Shown here one piece after another: positions 27,495 to 37,522 of a stretch of 64,000 nt of DNA. A program made the translations under genes and the position numbers. The number at the start of each line of letters is the position of its first letter. Position 1 is the stretch's first letter. Below the pieces are notes generated by a model. It did no database searches. It was given only the letters and a program-made list of their open reading frames with translations, and was not told the origin of the DNA. Source of the stretch: Thalassotalea sp. LPB0316 (lineage in GTDB: Bacteria; Pseudomonadota; Gammaproteobacteria; Enterobacterales; Alteromonadaceae); the NCBI RefSeq assembly GCF_014898095.1, contig NZ_CP062946.1:1488001-1552000 (forward strand). Direction: 5' to 3'.

Positions 27495-29714
27495 GTGGAT
27501 CAAACACTTAAAAGCTATCTACTTGCCCAACTCAAGGTACTTGATAAGTATCGCATTCGACAATTGATTATCTTGGTTGGTGAAGTTGATTTTGCTTATC
27601 AGTATGTAGAGTTGATTGAGCAACAAGGTAGTCGCTGTTTGGTCTATAGCCAATATTCTGAAATTGTCAGTGATATCCAGCCATACGAGGTTAAGAAATA
27701 CTTAGGCACAGAAGCGTCACATATTGCCCTATTGCCTCGTGAGTTTGAGCCTACGACTTTTGCTTTGCTTACCGGTGTGCTCAGAGGGGGTGGGGTCATG
27801 TTGCTCCATATCAGCCCTGAGAACATACAAACTAGCCGCTTTGCGCGATACTTTGTCAACCAATGTCGGCAACACGACTTTCATCTTGTGATCGAGCAAG
27901 CATCTTTTGATCAAGTCATCAATGACCAAACAATTAACAATCAACGACGGCAAGTAACAGCGTTAGCACAGGACATAGAGCGCAGTCAGTTGTATTTGAG
28001 GAACAAACTACCGTTAATTGGTGTCAATGATAGCGCTGAATTAAGTCAAAGACACTGCTTAACCCTAGATCAATCCCAAGCGGTTAATACAATACTTGAA
28101 AATACCTGGCAACATGATCACTCCGTTACCGTTATCACCGCAGATCGCGGCAGGGGCAAGTCATCAGCACTAGCGATTAGTTGCGTAAACTTGTTAGCCA
28201 AAGATCTCGGTAATAAAAGTGCTGGCCAAAACACAGGCTCAAACTTTGACCTTAACACCGACATAAGCATCGGTATAAGCGCACCGAAAAAATCAAGTTT
28301 GTCGGTGTTTTATCAACAATTAGATAGATCTATTGCGCAGCTTGCTCATGATAGTTCACAGCAAGAGCAACTCAGAGCACGCGTAAAGTTTTATCCGCTC
28401 GATGAGCTTGTTCTAGCGTCACCTGAACTCAATATCCTTATGGTTGATGAGGCATCGGGTATTCCTGTACCTCAATTGCAGTCGCTAGCTGCTAATTATT
28501 CTCACGTGGTATTCGCCACCACGATTCACGGCTACGAAGGGGCAGGGCGAGGATTTACCTTTAAGTTTTTAAACCATCTGAGCGAACGCGCTCAAAGACG
28601 TCAAATTTCGCTAAAACAATACCATCTTCACCAGCCTATCCGTTGGGCATCTGATTGCCCATTAGAGCAATTTAGTTTTGATAGTCTGTTGTTAAATGCC
28701 GAAATTAAACCGATTTCAAACGCTGATATCGCCGATCAAGTAACGTGTTTTGAATTCCTAGATAAAAACCAATTAGCTGAGCACAACGAGATACTGCGTG
28801 AAATATTTGCACTATTGGTTAGTGCTCACTATCAAACATCGACAAGCGATTTAATGCTTATCTTAGATCACCCTGCGATAGACGTATATCGCCTAACGAT
28901 AGCAGGTCAGTTAGTAGGGGTTGCCTTGATGATCCAAGAGCGCGAGTTACCGAGCGATATACGCGCTGAGGTTATTGCGGGCGCTAGGCGTGTACGAGAT
29001 CACTTTACCGCTCAATCACTCATTCAACACCTAGGGTTCGACAGCGCTAGCGCGTTGTCTTTTTATCGTGTGATGCGTATTGCTATCCACCCAAATTTAC
29101 AAAGCTTAGGTCTAGGTCATCATCTGTTAGGTGAGCTTGAAAAACAAGCGGTAAAATTGAGGTTTGATGCGCTATCAACCAGTTTTGGTGTTAATGACAA
29201 ATTACTGAACTTTTGGCGACAAAACCAATTTTCATTGCTGAGGTTGGGCTTAAAAAAAGATCAAGCCAGCGGTGAATATTCAGGTTTGTTGGTCAAGCCG
29301 TTATCTAGTGAAGCACAGCGTCTTAAACAACAGGCGAGGGAACAATTTACTCGTAGCTTTGAGACGCTCCACGCCATCAGTTGGCAGGCGTTACCTACTG
29401 CTGTCGTTAATCAAATTGAACAGGAATTTGTTGAAGTCAATGTGCTAAAGGTATGTGATTACGATTTAAAAGCCTTGTCAGATTTTGCCTGTGGTAGGCG
29501 CCAGCTCTTAAATTGTATTCACGGCATTAAAGTGGTTTTACTCGATTATTTAGCGTCTCATCAAGATCTATCATTTGCCGCGTTGATCAGCTTTGTGGTG
29601 GAGCAGCAGCCGCTTAAAAAGGTTTGTCAACAATATGGCTTTAGCGGCAAAAAAGCCTTTGAGTCTTATTGCCGCCAAGTGTGTAATGAGCTAATAAAGC
29701 AAGGCTATCGCTAG
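27495..29714 (+). CDS. tmcA: tRNA(Met) cytidine acetyltransferase
   Basis: The 739-residue enzyme makes N4-acetylcytidine at the wobble base of elongator tRNA-Met, using acetyl-CoA and ATP. An N-terminal DUF1726-like domain is followed by an RNA-helicase-like ATPase. Walker A is D-R-G-R-G-K-S-S at about 217-224, and the Walker B region is I-L-M-V-D-E-A-S-G. A GNAT acetyltransferase follows (R-I-A-I-H-P-N-L-Q-S-L-G-L-G), then a C-terminal helical tail. The start is GTG at 27495. It is transcribed divergently from the nap operon. Confidence 0.95.
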   Translation: MDQTLKSYLLAQLKVLDKYRIRQLIILVGEVDFAYQYVELIEQQGSRCLVYSQYSEIVSDIQPYEVKKYLGTEASHIALLPREFEPTTFALLTGVLRGGGVMLLHISPENIQTSRFARYFVNQCRQHDFHLVIEQASFDQVINDQTINNQRRQVTALAQDIERSQLYLRNKLPLIGVNDSAELSQRHCLTLDQSQAVNTILENTWQHDHSVTVITADRGRGKSSALAISCVNLLAKDLGNKSAGQNTGSNFDLNTDISIGISAPKKSSLSVFYQQLDRSIAQLAHDSSQQEQLRARVKFYPLDELVLASPELNILMVDEASGIPVPQLQSLAANYSHVVFATTIHGYEGAGRGFTFKFLNHLSERAQRRQISLKQYHLHQPIRWASDCPLEQFSFDSLLLNAEIKPISNADIADQVTCFEFLDKNQLAEHNEILREIFALLVSAHYQTSTSDLMLILDHPAIDVYRLTIAGQLVGVALMIQERELPSDIRAEVIAGARRVRDHFTAQSLIQHLGFDSASALSFYRVMRIAIHPNLQSLGLGHHLLGELEKQAVKLRFDALSTSFGVNDKLLNFWRQNQFSLLRLGLKKDQASGEYSGLLVKPLSSEAQRLKQQAREQFTRSFETLHAISWQALPTAVVNQIEQEFVEVNVLKVCDYDLKALSDFACGRRQLLNCIHGIKVVLLDYLASHQDLSFAALISFVVEQQPLKKVCQQYGFSGKKAFESYCRQVCNELIKQGYR

Positions 29715-29729
29715 CTTCCTTACCTTTTG

Positions 29730-30260
29730 TTACTTTAATTTACTGGCAAAGGTCTTTTTAAACTTAGCCAGTTTTGGTGATACTACCATTTGGCAATATT
29801 GATTTTCTGGATTGTTGTTAAAGTAATCTTTGTGCTCTTGTTCGGCTGGGTAAAAAGTTTGCGCCGCCTCAATTTGAGTAACAACGTCACCTTGCCAAAT
29901 TTCATCTTCGGTAATTTCAGTGATGATCTGCTCTGCCAATACTCTTTGCTCATCATTGTGATAAAACACCGCACTGCGATATTGGGTGCCAACATCATTA
30001 CCTTGACGATTGAGTTGCGTAGGGTCGTGTAAGGCAAAAAAGATCTCTAATATTTCGCGTGTTGAAATAATAGTGGGATCATAACTTAACTTAACGACCT
30101 CAGCGTGTCCCGTATTGCCACTGCATACTTCTTTATAACTTGGATTTTGTGTTTCACCACCACTATAACCCGATTGTGCGCTGATAATCCCTTTGACACT
30201 CAAGTATGCTGCTTCAATACACCAAAAACAGCCGCCTGCTAATGTAATTTCTTGTGCCAT
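29730..30260 (-). CDS. msrA: peptide methionine-S-sulfoxide reductase A
   Basis: The 176-residue enzyme repairs S-methionine sulfoxide. The catalytic cysteine is C11 in G-G-C-F-W-C-I-E. Other family motifs are S-G-Y-S-G-G-E-T-Q-N-P-S-Y, H-A-E-V-V-K-L-S-Y-D-P, G-N-D-V-G-T-Q-Y-R-S-A-V-F and E-Q-E-H-K-D-Y. AGGTAA precedes the start. It converges with tmcA, 15 bases apart, with no clear terminator between. Confidence 0.97.
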   Translation of the reverse strand: MAQEITLAGGCFWCIEAAYLSVKGIISAQSGYSGGETQNPSYKEVCSGNTGHAEVVKLSYDPTIISTREILEIFFALHDPTQLNRQGNDVGTQYRSAVFYHNDEQRVLAEQIITEITEDEIWQGDVVTQIEAAQTFYPAEQEHKDYFNNNPENQYCQMVVSPKLAKFKKTFASKLK

Positions 30261-30357
30261 GATTAAATTTACCTAAAACCTTAAATATTTCACTTAGCGC
30301 TAAAGATATACTATAGCCATTTAGACGTCTATAACTCTTTCGTGAATTTTTTATTTT

Positions 30358-31470
30358 TTATAGGTTATAAGCAATATGTTGATGAAAGCGCACCATAATC
30401 GTGTCTTTATCAGGGCTGATGTTTAATTCAGCCATCATCTGACTAACGGCAGCATTAATTTGATTGAGAAATCTACCATAGCCTACTTCCGTGCGGCTCT
30501 CTTCACTCGCGACAAAAATCAACTGACACTGATCAACGAGTTCACTTGCATCCCACCAACTCATCATGCCACAAGGTTTTTCATGCGGATTGTAGCCAAG
30601 CATTTGTAACTCTCCTTGTCGCGAAACGGTATTTGACGGTGAATAACGAACAATGGGCACAAGACCATTGGCAATGAGCGCACCGTTGTTCAAATTGTAT
30701 TTTAAACTTGCTTTTGACAATGCTTTATTGATTGCACTGTAAAGAGGGTTGTATGGATCAGCAGCCTGATGATCGATTTCACATTCAGCTAAAAGCGCCT
30801 GACCTATTGGAATATTGATCACCGCGTAAGTCATTGCTGAGATATCTTCTGGTAATGAAACATGGTGCGCAAGATAGCGATTTCTGATCGTTCTTAGCTT
30901 GTGTACTTGGCTTTGTTCAAAGCCCTTGTGTTTGGCAAAAAGATCGTAGGTCAAATGCTGGTGGTCACGCAGTCTCATAACTTGATTAGGCAAGCCGATC
31001 ACTTTGCAGTATTGAGTGAGTAGTTGTTTAACCTTGGCGTGAAAGCTCGCGGCATTGAATCGAATATCTTGGCCGCTACTTAAAAATAACAAACTGATTT
31101 TTTGTGCTTTTTTATCCGGCTCGTAGAAGGCTTTTTGCAAGTTGTGATACTGCGGATTGTAGTAAAACAATATTTGTTGATTGGTTTGCCACTGGTGGAT
31201 TTCTTCACTAAAGCGCACGCGCACGAGCTTGTCATTAGCGATAAATTGCCCGTTATTCATTTCAAAATAGTGGCAAAGTTCGAAAAATTGTTGAGATAAG
31301 TGCTGGTATAGCTCATTAAAGTTATTGTTTATATTGAGTGACAAACGACCAACGAGTTGCTCAATTAGGTCGTCGTTAAGCCTAAATTCCGCCAAGATGT
31401 ACTGATTGTCTCTAATATTACCGGTGATAAATGCCTTGTGAGCTGCACTGCGTTTTCTGATAATTGACAT
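30358..31470 (-). CDS. conserved protein, probably DUF3083 family
   Basis: The 370-residue soluble protein starts M-S-I-I-R-K-R-S-A-A-H-K and has no signal or membrane segment. It appears from memory to match DUF3083, a family found in Alteromonadales and Vibrionaceae. Recognisable parts are R-D-N-Q-Y-I-L-A-E-F and C-G-M-M-S-W-W-D-A-S. I chose the start at 31470 because GGAGG lies just upstream; a longer frame to 31509 lacks that. No function is known and no catalytic motif is visible. Confidence 0.65.
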   Translation of the reverse strand: MSIIRKRSAAHKAFITGNIRDNQYILAEFRLNDDLIEQLVGRLSLNINNNFNELYQHLSQQFFELCHYFEMNNGQFIANDKLVRVRFSEEIHQWQTNQQILFYYNPQYHNLQKAFYEPDKKAQKISLLFLSSGQDIRFNAASFHAKVKQLLTQYCKVIGLPNQVMRLRDHQHLTYDLFAKHKGFEQSQVHKLRTIRNRYLAHHVSLPEDISAMTYAVINIPIGQALLAECEIDHQAADPYNPLYSAINKALSKASLKYNLNNGALIANGLVPIVRYSPSNTVSRQGELQMLGYNPHEKPCGMMSWWDASELVDQCQLIFVASEESRTEVGYGRFLNQINAAVSQMMAELNISPDKDTIMVRFHQHIAYNL

Positions 31471-31611
31471 AACGTCCTCCACATCGATGAATGCCCATAC
31501 TATAGGCACAGAAGATGACAGAAACGTGTCAGTAGGTGATGAAAGGACTAGTATCTTAATGAAATTTTTATGACAATATTACGATTGTCAAAGCGAAAGC
31601 GAAAGGTTCAG

Positions 31612-31845
31612 ATGAATACGTTGTTAAATGATGAGCAAGGGCAAGCGTTTTTAAAACAAGCCGTTAATACTACCATGCCCTTTGGTAAATACGCGGGCAG
31701 TAAGTTATTACACTTACCTGAACCTTATCTCGTGTGGTTCAACGCCAATGGCTTTCCTGACGGTAAATTAGGTCAGCAATTAGCGTTGATGTATGAAATT
31801 AAACTCAATGGCTTAGAGAAAATGTTAACGCCATTACTTGATTAA
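31612..31845 (+). CDS. DUF3820-family protein
   Basis: The 77-residue protein contains M-P-F-G-K-Y-A-G-S-K-L-L-H-L-P-E-P-Y-L-V-W and ends with E-I-K-L-N-G-L-E, the signature of DUF3820. This family has been called a putative quorum-sensing-regulated virulence factor, but its role is not clear. The start at 31612 has AAAGG upstream. An in-frame ATG at 31570 would add a basic, unrelated extension. Its last four bases overlap the end of the converging maoP gene. Confidence 0.8.
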   Translation: MNTLLNDEQGQAFLKQAVNTTMPFGKYAGSKLLHLPEPYLVWFNANGFPDGKLGQQLALMYEIKLNGLEKMLTPLLD

Positions 31846-32207
31846 TCGAGATCTAAATCTTCCGCGGGCGCAGAATCACCATCATCATCGACTTTTCTCG
31901 AACCAAATAAGGTGTGAAACTGTCTCGGTGTGAGTACTTTATTCTGGTATTTTAGCCACGTTTTTTCTATTTTTGACTCCGCTTGGTAAATGCCGTCACA
32001 TACCCCTTTAAAGCGAATTTCTGCTTCCGTTTGAGGTTCACGTGTTCCGTTGGCGATTTCCTGTAGAGCGACGCCATGGGTTTCTAAAATTTGCACTTCA
32101 GAAATAGAGTAGTCGCCACTTCGGCTCATACCTCTTGGGTAATTTTTATCATCGTAGAATCGACGGTTAGACAAAAAACTATCATTTAGATTAATTGCTG
32201 CGTTCAT
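31842..32207 (-). CDS. maoP: MaoP / DUF413 macrodomain Ori protein
   Basis: The 121-residue protein contains R-R-F-Y-D-D-K-N-Y-P-R-G-M-S-R-S-G-D-Y-S-I. Further on come the E-x-x-x-L-E-T-H-G block and F-H-T-L-F-G-S near the end, matching DUF413. In E. coli the member YifE (MaoP) helps organise the Ori macrodomain by acting with the maoS DNA site. The tail is acidic. It ends overlapping the DUF3820 gene by four bases. Confidence 0.85.
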   Translation of the reverse strand: MNAAINLNDSFLSNRRFYDDKNYPRGMSRSGDYSISEVQILETHGVALQEIANGTREPQTEAEIRFKGVCDGIYQAESKIEKTWLKYQNKVLTPRQFHTLFGSRKVDDDGDSAPAEDLDLD

Positions 32208-32609
32208 AGTGACTCACTTCAATAAATTAAAAATCAAATCAATTTTGGCAATATTTACCCCAAGATTTCGTTGTGATCAACAAAAATTTTATGACAATGT
32301 TAAGTCTGGGTTTAAGGTCATCGATTTTGTAGTGTCACCGCGTAAGAGTAAGCTATAGTTGACGATGAGTTATATATCGAAGTGACATAAACACTAGCTA
32401 AAATTGCGCCAATTTGAACCGCTTATTGCTAACTAGTTGATTTTATCTAGCAAAAAAAAACGCCAACACTTAATTACATATTTATGACGTTTTTCGCTTG
32501 CATTGTCATAAAAACTTCTTTTAAATGAAATTGTCACTCGGTTTTGAAATTCGTGTGGCCGCTAATATCAAATCATATAGTTTTCAATGTTTTATGAGAG
32601 GTTTTACCT
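32208..32609. other. 402-base intergenic region upstream of rmf
   Basis: It is AT-rich and lies between the divergent maoP and rmf genes, so both promoters should be here. An A9 run occurs near 32452. I see no reading frame, strong hairpin or recognised operator. Confidence 0.4.
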
Positions 32610-32783
32610 ATGAAAAGACAGAAGAGAGATCGTTTAGATAGAGCGTTTTCAAATGGTTACCAAGCGGGTATTTCTGGTCGCAGCCGCGACAATTGCCCTT
32701 ATCAAAATACCGATGCCAAATCAGAATGGCTAGGAGGTTGGCGAGAAGCCATCCAAGACAGACACATGGGTCTCTTTAGATAA
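32610..32783 (+). CDS. rmf: ribosome modulation factor
   Basis: A 57-codon frame encodes M-K-R-Q-K-R-D-R-L-D-R-A-F, then G-Y-Q-A-G-I-S-G-R-S, C-P-Y-Q and W-L-G-G-W-R-E-A. These match ribosome modulation factor almost position by position over its length. RMF binds 70S ribosomes in stationary phase and, with HPF, makes inactive 100S dimers. AGAGG lies upstream of the ATG. A strong terminator follows. It is a single-gene unit. Confidence 0.97.
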   Translation: MKRQKRDRLDRAFSNGYQAGISGRSRDNCPYQNTDAKSEWLGGWREAIQDRHMGLFR

Positions 32784-32807
32784 GTTTTCCTTCACCTCGT
32801 TAAAAGC

Positions 32808-32838
32808 AATAAAGCCTGCCTCTGAAGCAGGCTTTATT
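32808..32838 (+). terminator. rmf terminator
   Basis: AATAAAGCCTGC pairs perfectly with GCAGGCTTTATT across a seven-base loop, 25 bases after the rmf stop. There is no long T-run after the stem, but its own TTTATT may serve. Confidence 0.75.
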
Positions 32839-32974
32839 GATCTTGGCTGAGTGTTTTTTTCAATATGGCAAACTTACTTATTAAAAGGATTAAAATCATT
32901 TTTAGTATAAGATAGTTTTTTTAGTTATATGCGGTTATGATAACGCCAAAATTTATCTCTTTGGTCGTAAGATA

Positions 32975-35284
32975 ATGCTTGCTTTACGTGATATTCAACC
33001 TCAAAAAAATGAAGTCTATTTAGACAACAATGCAACCACGCCGGTACTTCCCCAAGCTATTGAAGCTTCTACTCATACGATGCAGTTGTGTTATGGCAAC
33101 CCAAGTAGTAGCCATATAACCGGCATTAAAGCGAAATATATTCTAGAAACTACCCGTGATTTAACGCGTCAAGTTATCGGTGCTAAAACTGGCCAAGTGA
33201 TGTTCACAAGTGGTGCTACTGAAGGTATTCAAACGGCGATTATCTCATCGTTAATTGCTGCGAAGCATCAACAAAAATCGATTGAAAACCCTGTCCTATT
33301 GTACGGTGCAACCGAGCATAAAGCCGTTCCTGAATCATTAAAACACTGGAACAAAATGCTTGATATTGGCGCGCAAGTACTCGCTATTCCGGTAGATGAG
33401 CGCGGCATTTTAGATATGACGTTTATTGCTGAACACGTACCTAATGCACTGATGATCTGTACGATGATCGCCAATAATGAAACCGGTGTTTACCAAGATT
33501 TAGCCTTATTAGAGCAAACCATTCGTCAACACAACAGTGATGTTTATTGGATGGTTGATTGTGTTCAGGCACTCGGCAAGATCCAGTTATCGATTTCTGA
33601 CACTAGCATTGATTACGCGCCATTTAGTGGTCATAAATTATATGCGCCTAAAGGTATTGGGATTTTGTACGTGCGAGAAAGTGCACCTTTTACACCATTT
33701 ATTGCTGGTGGTGGTCAAGAAAGTGGCTTGCGCTCGGGAACGGAAAATCTGCCGGGGATCGCTGCATTACAAGCCGTATTAGCACTACTTAACGACGAGC
33801 AAGACGATACCTTTAAAAGTCACGAGCAACTAGAGAAATATCGCGAACAACTGGTTCAAACCTTAACCAAGGCATTTCCGGCGATTGTTTTTAACCATGA
33901 CTTTACTTGTTCATTACCGACGACAATTAACTTTTCGGTTAAAGGCTTAAGCAGCAAAGATATTATGGATTTATTCGATGCGGCTCATATTCGCGTCAGT
34001 GCCGGTTCGGCCTGCTCGTCAAAAGTTACAGGTAGTTTTGTGCTTGACGCCATGGGCAAGCCAAAATGGCAAAGTAATAGTGCCATTCGCATGTCGTTCG
34101 GCCCAGCGACTAGCCAGCAAGAAATCGATGATGCCTGCCATGCAATTGAACAGGCAGTAAAAGCACTTAAAAGCAGTTGTTTGATCCTCTCTGATACCGC
34201 AGATAATAGTGCTATTGGGGTAGATGGTTTGCAGCAGTGGTTATATGACAACGGTTGTACTTGGTGTTATGTCGACAAAGCCACTAAACAATGTTTTGTG
34301 ATCGATTTAGCACCTGAGCTAGTGGCTAAGTTTGAAACCTTAGTTGAATGTCAAGGCTATGAAGTTGTCGCGGTGTTAACAACACATATTCACCAAGCCA
34401 ATGAAGCTCATCAAAATATGATCCAAACACTATGGCAAAACGATAGCTCTAGTTATGATGTGCTTGGTTGGCCACAAAATACTCGCTTAGTTTCGCTAGA
34501 AAATGAGTTAGCCGTTGAAGCAATAACGATTGGTAATAAAGTGATAGCGCGTTTACCTTTGCCTGGCCACACCGAAAATAGTGTCGCTTATTTGCTTGGT
34601 CGCGCGGATAATCAGCAACTTAAAGCGGTCGATATTGAGTTCGTGTTTGTCGGAGACCTAATACAAATTAACGGCTTGGGTCGCTGCGATGTTCAAGATG
34701 GCGACGCGAGTTCGTTGTATCGTTCATTGCAACTGCTTAATCAAGTCATCACCGAACAAACATTGCTTTGTCCGGCACACGATTATCTTCAGTTGTTTAA
34801 CACGACGCTAGCACTTGAGATGCAGAGCCAGCCGATGTTAAAACAAATCATTGATGGGGAAATAAGCGAGCAGGCATTTATCGAATACAAGAACAAAGCG
34901 GATGAACAGTTGCCGCCTGCAGATTATCATCAGTACTGTGGTCCTGTTGGCTCGTTTAATAACATCATTGAAACGGTTCATCCGAATCAATTAGTTAAAT
35001 TTATTAGTGACTCACCAAATACTGTAGTCGTTGACGTGCGAGAGCCTCACGAATATGATGCCTATCCAGATTCGACCATCGGTGGCAAAACTATGGTCAA
35101 TATTCCATTGTCTCAGATCACGCAATTTGTCCAACGCAATAAATCTGGCCAAGCTGATAATCGATACGTGTGTATTTGTCGAAGCGGTAAACGCAGTGAA
35201 GCAGCAGCAAAAACGCTGCAGCGCAATAACTTTACTCACATTTATCACGTGCCTGGAGGCTTTGCCTTACTCAATAAAAGTTAA
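32975..35284 (+). CDS. cysteine desulfurase-metallo-beta-lactamase-rhodanese fusion
   Basis: The 769-residue protein has three domains. Residues about 10-395 are a NifS/IscS-like cysteine desulfurase: Y-L-D-N-N-A-T-T-P, PLP lysine K221 in S-G-H-K, catalytic C347 in G-S-A-C-S-S. Residues about 415-640 resemble a persulfide-dioxygenase-like metallo-beta-lactamase fold: H471-x-H473, H532 in P-G-H-T, D561 in V-G-D, H602 in P-A-H-D. The usual D-H after H-x-H is replaced by A475-N476. Residues about 665-769 are a rhodanese with active C735 in C-R-S-G-K-R-S. Likely it makes, oxidises or transfers persulfide sulfur. It stands alone, after the rmf terminator. The domain order is unusual; the combined reaction is inferred. 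Confidence 0.88.
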   Translation: MLALRDIQPQKNEVYLDNNATTPVLPQAIEASTHTMQLCYGNPSSSHITGIKAKYILETTRDLTRQVIGAKTGQVMFTSGATEGIQTAIISSLIAAKHQQKSIENPVLLYGATEHKAVPESLKHWNKMLDIGAQVLAIPVDERGILDMTFIAEHVPNALMICTMIANNETGVYQDLALLEQTIRQHNSDVYWMVDCVQALGKIQLSISDTSIDYAPFSGHKLYAPKGIGILYVRESAPFTPFIAGGGQESGLRSGTENLPGIAALQAVLALLNDEQDDTFKSHEQLEKYREQLVQTLTKAFPAIVFNHDFTCSLPTTINFSVKGLSSKDIMDLFDAAHIRVSAGSACSSKVTGSFVLDAMGKPKWQSNSAIRMSFGPATSQQEIDDACHAIEQAVKALKSSCLILSDTADNSAIGVDGLQQWLYDNGCTWCYVDKATKQCFVIDLAPELVAKFETLVECQGYEVVAVLTTHIHQANEAHQNMIQTLWQNDSSSYDVLGWPQNTRLVSLENELAVEAITIGNKVIARLPLPGHTENSVAYLLGRADNQQLKAVDIEFVFVGDLIQINGLGRCDVQDGDASSLYRSLQLLNQVITEQTLLCPAHDYLQLFNTTLALEMQSQPMLKQIIDGEISEQAFIEYKNKADEQLPPADYHQYCGPVGSFNNIIETVHPNQLVKFISDSPNTVVVDVREPHEYDAYPDSTIGGKTMVNIPLSQITQFVQRNKSGQADNRYVCICRSGKRSEAAAKTLQRNNFTHIYHVPGGFALLNKS

Positions 35285-35350
35285 TATCACTCTAGAGCTT
35301 TGATGAAATCTTGTTAGAATAGCGTTTAACTCTTTAAGCGCTATTTTTTT

Positions 35351-35491
35351 ATGGCTAAAACACCACAACCCTCAGACAAACAGCCTTGGTGGCATACTGA
35401 CTGCCCATTTTGCAAAAAAGCGAGACTTTTGATCATTTGGCTTCTCCTGATGCTATTGGCTGACTACGCGTGGTTTCAAGTGATTTTTTAG
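35351..35491 (+). CDS. 46-residue membrane mini-protein with CxxC
   Basis: A short frame encodes a 46-residue protein with W-W-H-T-D-C-P-F-C-K-K-A followed by one hydrophobic helix (L-L-I-I-W-L-L-L-M-L-L-A-D-Y-A-W-F). The C-P-F-C could bind zinc or act in redox chemistry close to the membrane. No clear ribosome-binding site is visible, only a T-run before the ATG. Not recognised; sequence composition favours a real gene. Confidence 0.5.
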   Translation: MAKTPQPSDKQPWWHTDCPFCKKARLLIIWLLLMLLADYAWFQVIF

Positions 35492-35660
35492 TGCGCGCTA
35501 ATTGATCGAATATATCGCGCTCTTGATATTAAATATTTCTTTTTAATCATAAAGTTAAATGGTTGGCTTTGTTACTTCCTAGCGATGCACTATACTTCAC
35601 GGCAATAAGATAGTGTTGCTCACTATTTAAAACCTCTTGTAAAAGTGATAACAAATTCAA

Positions 35661-37352
35661 ATGACAACAGCAAAAAAACGCCCTTTATACATACCTTATG
35701 CAGGTCCTACATTAATTGAAACGCCATTGCTCAACAAAGGCAGTGCTTTTACCAAAGAAGAACGCGAACACTTTAACCTAGCAGGCTTATTGCCACCGCG
35801 CTACGAAACTATCGAAGAGCAGGTTTCACGCGCGTATATGCAATACAGTAGCTTTCACACCGATTTGAATAAACACATCTATTTGCGATCCATTCAGGAC
35901 AATAACGAAACGCTGTATTATCGCTTAGTGCAAGCGCATCTCGAAGAAATGATGCCGATTATCTACACGCCAACGGTTGGTGATGCGTGTGAGCAATTTT
36001 CAGACATTTATCGCTCTTCGCGCGGTTTATTTATTTCTTATGAAGACCGTCACAATTTAGATGATATCTTACGCAACGCGACGAAAAACAAAGTAAAAGT
36101 TATTGTCGTGACTGACGGCGAGCGGATTTTAGGTCTAGGTGACCAAGGTATTGGCGGTATGGGGATCCCAATTGGTAAACTGGCACTTTATACCGCCTGT
36201 GGTGGCATTAGCCCTGCGTATTGTTTACCGATTACCTTAGACGTCGGCACGAACAATGAAAAACTGCTGAATGATCCAATGTATATGGGGACGCGACACA
36301 AACGTATTGAACAAGATAAATACGACGAGTTTGTTGATTTATTCATTCAGGCATTAAAGCGCCGTTGGCCACATGCTATGCTGCAATTTGAAGACTTCGC
36401 TCAGCCTAATGCGATGCCGCTACTTAACCGTTACAAAGATGAAATTTGTTGTTTTAATGACGATATTCAAGGTACTGCGTCAGTAACTGTTGGTACGCTA
36501 TTGGCCGCTTGTCGAACCAAAGGCGTAAAATTGTCTGAGCAAAAAGTTGCTTTTGTTGGTGCTGGGTCAGCCGGTTGTGGTATTGCTGAGCAAATTATTA
36601 GCCAAATGATCAGTGAAGGTATTTCACCAGAGTTGGCGCGCAGTCAAATTTATATGGTCGATAGATTTGGCTTATTGACTCAAGGTATGACAGGTTTGCG
36701 AGACTTCCAAGAAAGTCTCATGCAATCTACTGAGACTGTCGCTAATTGGTCAATAAGTGGCGACTATGCGTCACTTGTTGAGGTGATCAACAATGCTAAG
36801 CCAGATATTTTAATCGGTGTTTCGGGGCAGGCGGGCTTATTCACTGAAGAAGTGATTACGACAATGCACAGCCATTGCCCGCAGCCGATTATCTTTCCAT
36901 TAAGTAATCCATCTCGCCAAGTTGAAGCAACGCCTGAGCAAGTGATTAACTGGACACAGGGCCAAGCAATTGTCGCGACCGGCTCACCATTTTCACCGGT
37001 TGACTATAAAGGAAAGCTTTATCCGATAGCCCAATGTAACAACAGTTATATTTTCCCTGGCTTGGGTTTAGGGGTCGTGGCGGCTAATATTAATCGCATT
37101 ACCGATGAAATGTTGATGGTGGCTAGTGAAACCCTCGCTAAGGCTTCACCTATCGCCAATACGGGGGAAGGCGATTTATTGCCACCAATTACACAAATCG
37201 CTAGTCTGAGTAAGGAAATAGCATTTGCTGTTGCCAAAGTCGCTTATCAGCAAGGCTTGGCGTTAGAAATTAGTGATGAGCAATTAATTGCTAAAATTGA
37301 GCGCAATTTCTGGCAACCTGAATACCGCGATTACCGCCGTATCAGCATTTAA
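35661..37352 (+). CDS. maeA: NAD-dependent malic enzyme
   Basis: The 563-residue enzyme converts malate and NAD+ to pyruvate, CO2 and NADH. Motifs are [29 protein letters not shown] and [10 protein letters not shown]. The NAD-binding [10 protein letters not shown] is also present. Length matches the E. coli SfcA/MaeA type rather than the shorter or MaeB forms. It is a single gene with a strong terminator. Confidence 0.96.
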   Translation: MTTAKKRPLYIPYAGPTLIETPLLNKGSAFTKEEREHFNLAGLLPPRYETIEEQVSRAYMQYSSFHTDLNKHIYLRSIQDNNETLYYRLVQAHLEEMMPIIYTPTVGDACEQFSDIYRSSRGLFISYEDRHNLDDILRNATKNKVKVIVVTDGERILGLGDQGIGGMGIPIGKLALYTACGGISPAYCLPITLDVGTNNEKLLNDPMYMGTRHKRIEQDKYDEFVDLFIQALKRRWPHAMLQFEDFAQPNAMPLLNRYKDEICCFNDDIQGTASVTVGTLLAACRTKGVKLSEQKVAFVGAGSAGCGIAEQIISQMISEGISPELARSQIYMVDRFGLLTQGMTGLRDFQESLMQSTETVANWSISGDYASLVEVINNAKPDILIGVSGQAGLFTEEVITTMHSHCPQPIIFPLSNPSRQVEATPEQVINWTQGQAIVATGSPFSPVDYKGKLYPIAQCNNSYIFPGLGLGVVAANINRITDEMLMVASETLAKASPIANTGEGDLLPPITQIASLSKEIAFAVAKVAYQQGLALEISDEQLIAKIERNFWQPEYRDYRRISI

Positions 37353-37373
37353 TCGCTGTGCTCAATATTTGAT

Positions 37374-37400
37374 AAAAAGCCAACAACAGTTGGCTTTTTT
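37374..37400 (+). terminator. maeA terminator
   Basis: AAAAAGCCAAC pairs perfectly with GTTGGCTTTTT across the four-base loop AACA, with one more T beyond the stem, 21 bases after the maeA stop. Confidence 0.9.
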
Positions 37401-37522
37401 CATTTGGTGCTAATGAATTACAACTAAGCTAGATTACCACTAGGTATTTTTGCCTATTTGGTCTATAATCGCGCCCAAAATTTTTACCTATTTTTAATTT
37501 ACACAATTTAAGAGGGCTTATC

